Part shown: in pieces, positions 55,740 through 64,000 of the stretch
Layout: every line of letters begins with the position of its first letter
How positions within the stretch are numbered: the first letter of the stretch is position 1
Source: Schizochytrium sp. TIO01
Taxonomy: Eukaryota; Sar; Bigyra; Thraustochytrida; Thraustochytriidae
Assembly: GCA_004764695.1 (NCBI GenBank)
Contig: SMSO01000014.1
Coordinates: 1,067,148-1,131,147 of the forward strand
Reading direction: 5' to 3'
DNA: 64,000 nt
Made by a program: the position numbers and the translations under genes
The notes under the pieces: generated by a model
The model's input: the letters and a program-made list of their open reading frames with translations, nothing else
Told to the model about the DNA's origin: nothing
The model's database searches: none

Positions 55740-56490
55740 CGGACAGGATTTCATTTGGTCAGAACTTTTCCAGCAGTTGGGGGCTTTACTGTCGGTAGTG
55801 ATCAACGCATTCGCAATATCTGTCTTTCACCACATGATGCACTTCATGCACTAACGCAAATGCAAATCCAACCAAACGCCGACTACTCTGGTTGCGAAGC
55901 AGCATGCACAAACCCCATTCTCCCGAACATCCAAATCCGCATTGCTGCCGCTGATACCCCCCACCAGGTTCTTATTCTCGCCCCATTCTTCCAATAGTAG
56001 GAAGATGACGAAGCTACGGAGGCCAAGAAGAAGAAGAAGACGTCCCTGCGAGAATATGGTGTTGATGTTATAAAAATTGAGCAGGCTACTTACTGCCTTC
56101 GCTCAAGCGACTACCCGAAAGTCGAAAGTACTGATGGGTTTGTGAAGATCTCCGTATCGATTGAGACTAAGTTCACGTGGTCTTGTGGACGCCTTTGCAA
56201 TTTGGCGGTTCTATGCCGAAGGCCCTGTGTGCCGCTACCAAACGTCGTTCTCATTTGAGCAACTTATCCTGCGGCCACAATACTCCTCCCGTCCCTAGAC
56301 CGAGTGCCAATTTAGCCTGACTCTGGACATTAGCTTTCCGGGTTGAGACGAGCCGCACGAATAAACCACCCTCAGCCAGCGAATGGTCTACAGCATGCTA
56401 TGTCTAAGCGGCGACTACATTCTCGTACTTGTTGGTCGCAATGCCAAGCGCCACACACGCTGCTCAAAGGCGACTATGTTTGAGATGTGA
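55740..56490 (+). pseudogene. Decayed protein-coding gene, family not recognised
   Basis: Plus-strand translation is protein-like over about 750 bases but broken. The frame with FTVGSDQRIRNICLSPHDA and IQIRIAAADTPHQVLILAPF is closed by two adjacent TAGs at about 55996, yet reads on in the same frame with a lysine run and LREYGVDVIKIEQATYCLRS and STDGFVKISVSIETKF. After a frame change it continues with VDAFAIWRFYAEGPVCRYQT, and later MLCLSGDYILVLVGRNAK, again with stops between. Loss is clear; identity is not. The GC content is higher than in the flanks. Confidence 0.5.
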
Positions 56491-58868
56491 TGAGATTTCG
56501 ATGTTTGTGTTACAAAGCGGTGTTACATGACTCCACCTTGAGAAACGAGTGGTTTCACAGTATTAGATCTCCATAGGGCTCGTTATTAGGAGACTAGGGC
56601 CCCACAGAAACTTTAAAATATGGTGTAATGCGGAGACAGGAAGCTGAATTGAGATCCACCAGCATCCACACGCGCCCGTAGGAGCACTTTCAATTACTCG
56701 CAAACCTGCAGACCTCCCGAAGGATGCTGCTTGCCAGTTGTCCAAATAGCCGAGCTTGTGAACTCGCGCTTTCACAGGCTAATGCGCTTCAAAGTTGTTA
56801 AACCTTAGCACGTTTAATTCTATAACATGTTGATATTTTAAAACAGAGGAGCTAAAAAAAGAAACAAAAACAAAAATTGTTTAGCCGAGTTTTGCGCTCA
56901 AATAAAAACTCTTCACGCGGTTCTCGGGAAATTTGAGAAGACTCAAACAGAGCGCAAAACTAATAGCTGGCATGAAGTTGTCTGAAAGCACGCTTGCGCC
57001 AAATCCGATCTCACCTAGTCTAGGAACACTTCTGATATTTCCCCAAATTACATTACTTTCTTTCCTTTTATTCTTTTTCTATTTGGTAAATAATTTTAAT
57101 TTTATATATTTTAAATAAAAGGTGTCTGGCATATGCATACATTCTAGACTTGAGAGTAATCACTTCCCGTCGTGAACTTTAGCTCAATGATCCAACGTCT
57201 TCAAAACAGGAGTGCCAGAGCTCGATATCGCTCATCACAAAAGCCAGCTCTTTGCAAACGTTCGCATAGACCGTCCTCAAAGCAAATCGATAAGCCTTTG
57301 AAAGTAGGAGTCCATTTTTTGGAGGAAAATAAAATTTTAATAGGTGTAAAGTGAGAGAGTCGAGAATACTTTGGCCGTCTTCTGAGCCAAGAACCTGCTT
57401 CATTATAGAATGCAAACACGTGCGATCAGCTGTCGAGAGGGAAATGCATGTATGCCAACATACAGACACTCGTGCTCTTTTCCGTTTTCGAAATGGCCAG
57501 GGCCATCATCGAAGAAGAGCAGCTTCAAGTTGTCTTCTTCACAGGTCAATGACGGAATTCATTTTTACATTATTACCTGTAAACACGCACTAAGTAGTTC
57601 CTACCTACCACCACACCTTTTTCCTTTCGCTCTCGCTTTCTACATGATGCCTAAACACACTCTTTCCAGAGAATAAATATACTGGCAACTTTACTGTGCA
57701 CTCGCAATAATCATACAGAGACTTCGCGTCTTGCGTCCTGGACATCCGTGCCTATGTAGAGTAGCTTCTTTTGGCCCTCCGCGTGCTGACTGATTCTGGC
57801 TCATCCTCGCAGTATCAAACCCTTTCTTTGTTATCTAGGTACTATACTCTAAAATCATTTCCTTTAAATAAAAAAAAATAGAATTAAAAATAAAATAAAA
57901 ATATATATATAATAGTCCTATAGAGTCCTAGAGAAATACGATTGATTCCACTATGACCTGGTCCTTTCGTTTTGATTGTAAAACAGTAAAGCGAGGACAT
58001 AGCTGGCCGTACAAAACCATAGTAGGTGTGGGTTCCCATGCAGTAATCCAAGACCACTTCGAATGTGTGTACTCAGTTCACCTATATAGTATTACTTATT
58101 TCGCATAAAAGATAAGCTAGGATATCATGCGCAAGGGTTGTGGGGTTAAGAAATAGGAGGAATTTTTTTCCTTGTAATTTTGCTGCCCTTCTCAGCAATA
58201 TTTTAGAAAAGAAGAATCTTGCACGCACAGCTCTGTGTAGAGATGGAAATGGGGCAAGACAATTGATTAAAGCCTCAACCCAATCAAGTATGTGAATCTA
58301 TTCACTGTCGGTTTCCTGCATGCCCGGCTTTCTCCCAGTTTCAACAGACAGTGCTAGTGATCATCAGCTGTCCGATTCGCCAAGTCGCGAGGTGATCATT
58401 TTTTTCCTTCTGAGGGTAAACACATGTTCTTCTGAGAAATTAGGATGAAGCCAAAACTGAACTACAACTACCGCGTACCTTCGGGATTCAGAACTTGCGA
58501 TGCTCAATCACCACTCAAGTTGATCGATCGATATACACTTAGCTCTGTCCGGAACTTTCACCATTGCCTCAAATGTATAGCGCCTCCTACATGTATAAAG
58601 ACACCTGGTACACTCCGTGGTAATTTCAGAACGAATAGCCTGCTCCATCGATTAATTTGCATTCAAAGTAGTACGTAGCCACTGGTGTGTTATCGCTGCT
58701 CTTGCTTGCGAGTTTGAGAAAGTAAGTAAAAGAGAGACCTCAGGCCAGGCGAGCAACCATCCTATAAGGTTTCTGCCGTCAACCATGGCGCTGCCTAGGG
58801 CCACGGGAACTGGGACGGGGTACTGCACAAAGCAAGCGAAAGGGAGAGCCCAAAAGGACATGGTGTTA

Positions 58869-58900
58869 TTTTATTTATTTCTTTATTTATTTATTTATTT
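58869..58900. repeat. TTTA tetranucleotide repeat
   Basis: About eight TTTA units with one interruption (TTTC). Confidence 0.85.
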
Positions 58901-59345
58901 TCAAAGAAATATTGCAGAGCAGCCTTCGAGCTTCCAGTGAGGACATCCTGCTCTCATCCTATCATGAAGAATCGTCTTCCTTTAATTTAAAAAAAAAAAA
59001 AGTCTCGAAGTATATGTAATATTATTACCAAACTCAGAGATTGATGAGCTTTGTGTATATATTGATAATATTATGGTCTTGTTAAACACATGGGGTCTGG
59101 TATCTATAAACAAAGTGAGCAGCAAGGAAAACTTCCTCCTCAAAAAAAAAAAAAGAAATAGTCGGAAAAAAAAGAAAAAAAGTGATATTTCTAATTATCA
59201 AATTAAAATTTTAAATAAGAATTAAGTTCTAGGAATTGGAATTGTTGATCAATTCATGGAATACCTACTGATGAAGTAGAAAGTGAAGCATTCACTCCTC
59301 CACGCTGCCGAGAAACCAACGCACTCCGGCAAAACCACAATCCGG

Positions 59346-60257
59346 ATGCTTGGCCCACCGTCCCGGCGTTTGCTTCTAGCCCTTGTGCTACTCGTGGTGG
59401 CGGTGTCCGCAAATGCAGATCACATCGTGAGACCGCTACTCTTGAGGGAGCGCAGTATGGTTATGGCGCACGACGCTGGTACGACTTACCTCGAAGGGAA
59501 GTCTGTCGTGAATCACTGGGCAAAGACTCAGCCCAGCGGCGGGTTTGAGAAACTTTTGGACTGCGGTGCACGGGCTCTTGACGTTCGCTGTAAGGCACAT
59601 GGTAGAGAAGTCATCATGCATCATGGCGAGGTTCCTGTGCGTACAACACTAAGACAAGGAATTCTCGATGTGCAACGATGGACATCAAACAACCCTGGTG
59701 AGCTCGTCTATATGTACATCAGCCACGGCGAAGACGACATTGCAGATGATGTCGAGGCCATTCTTGCTGACACTGGTGTCAGTAAGCTCTCGTGCAAGGA
59801 AACTCTCTCGATTACGTACGAGGAAGCGCTCGCAAAAGGTCCTGTAATTGCCACAATTGGCTGCATGGAGGAGAATTATGATCCTGGGATTGTCTGTGAA
59901 GACGCAAATGGTCCTTGCTGGTGGCTCAAGCACACGGAAGAACGTATCGGCAAGCTCGTGGGGTACTTGAACTCCACAATACACTTCGCCGATAGACAGC
60001 CAACGTTATGGATGCTGCAAGCCCATTGGCAGTACGACTCCATCTCCATAGCGTTGGGAATCATTGAAGGATCGTCGATTCTTAAGGACAACGAGAAGAG
60101 CAAAATGAACTCAGCTGTTGCGAAGTTTCTCAAGGCTATCCCATCGGTTGTGCAAATCAACATTGTCGAGCTTGATAATGTCTGTGCATATGGCCCTGAT
60201 ATACATGAGTATTTTCTCGAGCGCAACCTTGCATTGGTGGCCGTCGCAGCGCTTTAA
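59346..60257 (+). CDS. Secreted PI-PLC X-domain protein
   Basis: A 303-residue protein starting at the ATG at 59346, which puts a clear signal peptide at the very N-terminus (LLLALVLLVVAVSANA, cleavage likely after residue 24). The catalytic X-domain pattern is of the bacterial/small eukaryotic type: MAHDAGT with His42, GARALDVR with Asp79, and the second histidine pair His92-His93 in MHHGEV. There is no Y domain, C2 or EF-hand, so it is unlike signalling PLCs. Such proteins cleave phosphatidylinositol or GPI anchors, or in plants have unknown roles; here it should act outside the cell or in the secretory pathway. The frame continues 63 bases upstream to a GTG, which I do not use because it would bury the signal peptide. 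Confidence 0.8.
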   Translation: MLGPPSRRLLLALVLLVVAVSANADHIVRPLLLRERSMVMAHDAGTTYLEGKSVVNHWAKTQPSGGFEKLLDCGARALDVRCKAHGREVIMHHGEVPVRTTLRQGILDVQRWTSNNPGELVYMYISHGEDDIADDVEAILADTGVSKLSCKETLSITYEEALAKGPVIATIGCMEENYDPGIVCEDANGPCWWLKHTEERIGKLVGYLNSTIHFADRQPTLWMLQAHWQYDSISIALGIIEGSSILKDNEKSKMNSAVAKFLKAIPSVVQINIVELDNVCAYGPDIHEYFLERNLALVAVAAL

Positions 60258-61416
60258 GAGCGTGTATATAAATATAATCTGTAAGACACCAATCATAAAA
60301 TGTACATCGATGCAACGCAAAGTAAAACTTAGTTTGCGAATACACTGGAAAGCAGAACAATACCGCTAAATCAAACTGCATCAAACCATATCAAGCATAC
60401 CACATGAAACCTATGAAACCAAATGAAACCAGATTCAGATTAATCAAATTGAGCTTAATCAAATTGAGCTTAATCGATGAAGAGTAGAGGCCGCTGTATC
60501 AATTGAACCGAGAACACTCCAAATCAAGCAAAATGAGTACCTAGTCGTTTAAAACTAATAAAAACGAAAATTCTCCCTTTTTGTCATGTAATTTTTTCAG
60601 TTGTTTTTTTAATTAAAAAATAAATAAAAACTTATTAATGCCTTAGACGCTAAAGGTGAAGGAAAGCAAGGGGGAAGAACTAAAAGGTACCTACAAGCGA
60701 AGATGCGATACGTACTCCGTATCTACCTACGTAGTAGACATCAGATACAGTGCAAGGGCCCCAAGTAGGTAGGGCTTCCGAAAGCTTAGGACCAACAGAC
60801 TTCTCTTTGTCCTTCATCCATCTCAAATATATTTTCAGAAGACAGTAGCTTTAGGTTCAATGTATTCATTTATTTTTCCAATCTTCAAGTTATCAATTCC
60901 TACTTGTTGGGGCTAGCAGATTCTCTCCTGCGCATACAAACGCACCAGGTAGGCCGTTTCTTTGTGATCACCAAACGGCAAAGGCTCCGCTGCGCCGAGT
61001 TCAGGCCAAATTCCTTTCCATGGAACGTGTTGCCTCTGATCAGTGAGTGTTCATTCTTATTGCATCATCGACAACGACTAACTAGAAAGGCCTTGAGGGT
61101 CAAAGCCAAGAGGAGGGAGGCCCTTGTCGAGTGGCAGAAATACGAAGCTACTGACCCACCTATGAACCAACTGATCTTCGCGCGGGTACCTAATAGCTCC
61201 TAGTAGCTGCCTTTTAGCTAGCTTCTAGTAGAGAGACGACTATGCTTCAGGGATACCAGCGTGGGTTCTTCACGGACCAGTGCAAGCGCAAATTGGCTGG
61301 AGGCTGGACAATGAATTCGCAAGGACTCTCTCTAAGACTTTTCTAACGCCGGGTCAATGGAAAACTCATGATCTGTTTATCTAACTATCTAGCTAGCTAG
61401 CTGGTACAACAATTAT
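60258..61416. other. Convergent intergenic region
   Basis: 3' flanks of the PI-PLC gene (+) and the tRNA methyltransferase gene (-). Contains a 15-base tandem duplication at 60441-60470, an A/T tract at about 60590-60630, and a 99-codon frame at 60904-61203 (+) without ATG or recognised domain. CTAG repeats lie at about 61383-61402. Confidence 0.6.
60441..60470 (+). repeat. 15-base tandem duplication
   Basis: TAATCAAATTGAGCT occurs twice in direct tandem, with five bases of a third copy. Confidence 0.85.
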
Positions 61417-64000
61417 CTATGCGCTCTGCATGCGTTGTTTGAGGAACTCCCAGAGCAGGAGCGACCCACTGGCATGCACGTTGAGGGAACGCGTAAGACC
61501 GAACTGAGGAATTTCAATGCAGTCATCCACAAGATTGAGCAAGTGAATGGGAACACCTTCTTTCTCCATACCCAGCAAGAAGCATACAGGTTGGTCCATG
61601 GGAAACTTGTAGTTCTCGATGGAAACACTTTCAGCAGCTTGCTCCAAAACAAGCACACGGTAGCCCTGAGCCTTACGGCTACGGATGTATTCTGCCAAAT
61701 CAGCATATGCCACCTCCTTAACTGGTACAAATTCTTCTGCAGAACATGCAATGCCAGGGAATCCACTATTTCTGTAAAAGCGAAGCTGAGAAATGGTGAT
61801 ATCTTCAAGACCAAAGAAATCAGTAGTACGAATAAGACCTGCTACGTTAGGCACTTTGCTCACAAGACTGGCCAGAAGTTCACCACTTCGCTTTAGAGAG
61901 ACTATCTCAGACCTGGCCGCCAAAGGTGCCGCCATTGCCTCTGGAAACGTTGCACAAAACAACTGAGTTTTCCCGTCCATAAAGATGCCACAATTTTCAC
62001 ACGAGGATGTGGTTTGCGACCATCGCTCGCCCCAAACTTGTAGCCTGGCTTGGAGCTCTTGCTTCATTAAGAATAACGGTTTGGCTAGCTCTTCCACATC
62101 ATGCCGGCGGACTTTTCCCATGGCCTTCTCGGATGTTTTCTGAGCATGCACGTTCTCAGCAACAAAATTGACCAAGCCTTCAGCAAGGGGGTTGTTAGAA
62201 AAATCTGCCCCCCAGGCTTCGCGCTGTGAAAGCATACACAATAGAGCTGGGCCAAGGGTCCGGATGCTCAAATTCTCTGATGCAGCCCACGAAACTGCTG
62301 ATTCTGACAGTTTGTCAATAAACTCTGGGTTAGCAACCCGAAGTTCAGAAATCTGTTGGTCTGTTGCGAAATGAACGCCACTCGTCAAAACATAGACATA
62401 GGAGAGCAGTTGCTCAAGATCATTACATTCTTGCATTTGTCTGAGAAGGCGTTGCATGAGTACGACTGGGTTTCGCTGCAACAAGGCAAGCAAAGCAGAC
62501 TCCAGGTTCCAGCGCAACTCCAACTCGTTCCGTAAGCCATCATAATCAGCTGTCATCATATCCTCAAAGAGTTTTGCAAGATCATTGCTTGCTACATTCC
62601 GCAAATTCAAACCCAATACAGAAAGGGCTCGCGTTGCACGTAGGCGATGGGCAATTGTTTCACGCCCACTTGCATGGGCTGTATCTTTCAGAAGAATTGC
62701 GAAGGCAAGAGCCCATCCAGGATTGTGATCAGCCACCCGGGTTAAAATTCCAGGCAAATGTATCGAAGAAAGCTAGCATCATCCATGTCAATAGAAAGCT
62801 TGTGAGCAGTTGCTTCAGAAGCATCTTCTTCTGAATCAGCTAGGATTGTCTCGAGGATCTCTTTGGTCCAACATTCTTCCTCGCGAGCATTGAAGACTGC
62901 CGAAAGCATCTGAAATCGACCTTTGTGAGGTGTGGTCGCCCATATGGACTGCAGGACAGTCTCTCGCAAAGATCTCACCCGCAAGAAATTGTCATATTCC
63001 TCAGCGGTGGTGCCAAATAAAAGAACAATTTTATCCTGAATATCTAGATTAGATCTTGCTACTTGCTCCGCAATTTTGATGCGATCTTCAACAAGGTAGT
63101 CTCGCTTAAAACAGGATTTCAAGGCATCAACAATAACCATTTTAGTTATCTCTGAATTTTTGTCCACTCCGGCCAATGCATGTAAAATATGCTCCACTGG
63201 CGCTTCCGTATCAGTATTACAAAAAATAGGAAGAGCGTACCATTTCATCGGATTATTGCTAGACTCAAACGCATGGCGCAGAATTTCCGCTTCTGTAGAC
63301 ATCCACTTGAGGTCTGATAAAGACGAAGAAGCGACACGCACTAAACTCCAAAATGCGGCTGAATCGGGTGTTTGGGTGTGTGCAACAGCAATTGTGCGCA
63401 GTAATGAGGAAGAGAATCGTATGGAGAAGTCGTCAAGCTTCTGATTTGCTGTTAGAGCGAAAGCTTGCATGATGCTTACGTTCGAGTTGTCTTCGGACCA
63501 TTGCAGTATTTTAAGGCATTCTTCGCTTGCAAACAGACTTGCTTGAAATGAACGAATCTCTTCATCATTTCCTTTTGTGAGCCCAAATTTGACAACAGGG
63601 GGCTAAAACTTCGTCAGCGACGCTCTGTTTGTCATCTGAAGACAGTTCGCTCCACAGTTTCACGAACTGCGAAAATAAAGACTGTCCTTGTACAGTGAAA
63701 ATAACGCTCATGAATAATCCGGCAGTGGCTTCGTTACTGAAAGACAAAGACGATTCATTAAGTATCGAAGACAATTTGCCAGCCCATTTTGTTGACCAAG
63801 CTGACCAGTTGTGGCCATTTTGAGCAAATGTATAGGATAGCTCGCCACAGAGGCCCATTTCTTCCTCGTTGACTTGGAAGGATTCCAAAGCAGTGCAAAA
63901 CAGCGCTTGGAGGCGCTGAATTGAAATGTTGAAGATCGGATGCCGCGTGATCACACAAAGAGGCTTTAATACATCGCGCACTAGTTCAAGCGTAGCATGA
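61417..64000 (-). CDS. TARBP1/Trm3-like tRNA (Gm18) 2'-O-methyltransferase, 5'-partial, two frame breaks
   Basis: The 3' part of a long gene that continues beyond the window. The C-terminal 150 residues are a SpoU/SPOUT methyltransferase: PNVAGLIRTTDFFGLEDI (motif 1), FLLGMEKEGVP (motif 2) and IPQFGLTRSLNVHASGSL (motif 3, with the SAM-binding knot), and it matches TARBP1, which methylates the ribose of G18 in tRNA. Upstream is an all-helical region of the kind that precedes this domain in TARBP1. Three open pieces are in two frames. Near 63,600 the change sits on a C5 run: removing one C joins ADEVLAP to VVKFGLTKGND. Near 62,760 it sits on TTT: adding one T joins ASFLRYI to LPGILTRVADHN. Neither break has intron signals. 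I favour homopolymer sequencing errors in an intact gene. Confidence 0.75.

Larger units (their letters stand above)
54534..59345. other. Gene-poor region
   Basis: No intact gene is seen. It includes a small GC-rich coding-like frame at 54713-54934 and a decayed frame at 55740-56490 (separate entries). A/T-rich tracts lie at about 57050-57120, 57860-57915, 58985-59000 and 59140-59220, and a TTTA repeat at about 58869-58900. Frames near 57172-57676 have no recognisable domain. Confidence 0.55.

Noticed and set aside
57172-57676. Overlapping 60-96 codon frames
   Set aside because: Short, on both strands, mutually contradictory, no domain.
1-64000. tRNA, rRNA and CRISPR arrays
   Set aside because: No tRNA with matched arms and T-loop, no rRNA core sequence and no regularly spaced direct repeats were found by eye; a tRNAscan run would settle the tRNA question.

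Overview
The window is nuclear DNA of a eukaryotic microbe. It shows spliceosomal introns with GT..AG ends, LUC7- and U1A/U2B''-type splicing factors, a mitochondrial ribosomal protein, class I myosin, a RhoGEF and a microsomal glutathione transferase. Genes are mostly single-exon and lie 0.3 to 7 kb apart. The intergenic DNA is full of AT-rich tracts, short tandem repeats and decayed reading frames. Very few introns combined with mosaic multidomain proteins fits a protist. A labyrinthulomycete/thraustochytrid or related stramenopile is my best guess, but it is an inference and no marker in the window proves it.

Layout. 1-5.7 kb: no recognisable gene. 5.7-9.3 kb: an acid-lipase-type hydrolase (+) converging on a TMEM135-like membrane protein (-). 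9.3-15.6 kb: repeat-rich, with one decayed reading frame near 12.5-13.7 kb. 15.6-23.3 kb: a LUC7L3-like splicing factor (-); a JmjC hydroxylase fused to a DXD glycosyltransferase (-), divergent from a membrane-anchored PAN-TTL protein (+); then a MAPEG protein (-). 25.3-31.2 kb: a large RhoGEF/IQ protein and a two-RRM U1A/U2B'' protein, both +. 31.6-38.8 kb: an LRR protein (-), mitochondrial ribosomal protein mS23 (+, one intron) and an RCC1-repeat/U1-zinc-finger protein (-). 38.8-45.8 kb: a 7 kb stretch without a firm gene. 45.8-51.4 kb: class I myosin (+), a three-exon FAAP24-like DNA-repair protein (+), homocysteine S-methyltransferase (-). 52.2-54.5 kb: a divergent ferroportin-like transporter (-). 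54.5-59.3 kb: gene-poor, with a second decayed frame near 56 kb. 59.3-60.3 kb: a secreted PI-PLC X-domain protein (+). 61.4-64 kb: the 3' end of a TARBP1/Trm3-like tRNA 2'-O-methyltransferase (-), which runs off the window.

There is no operon or defence-island structure; most neighbours are housekeeping genes with unrelated jobs. The most unusual locus is 17.4-22.2 kb. There a JMJD6-type hydroxylase and an OCH1-type glycosyltransferase share one polypeptide, and about 385 bp away a divergent gene encodes a tubulin-tyrosine-ligase-like ATP-grasp domain placed behind a membrane anchor and a PAN/apple-like module. Two large genes (RhoGEF and TARBP1-like) are broken by single-base frame changes, two of them at homopolymers. 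I read these mainly as sequencing or assembly errors rather than true decay.
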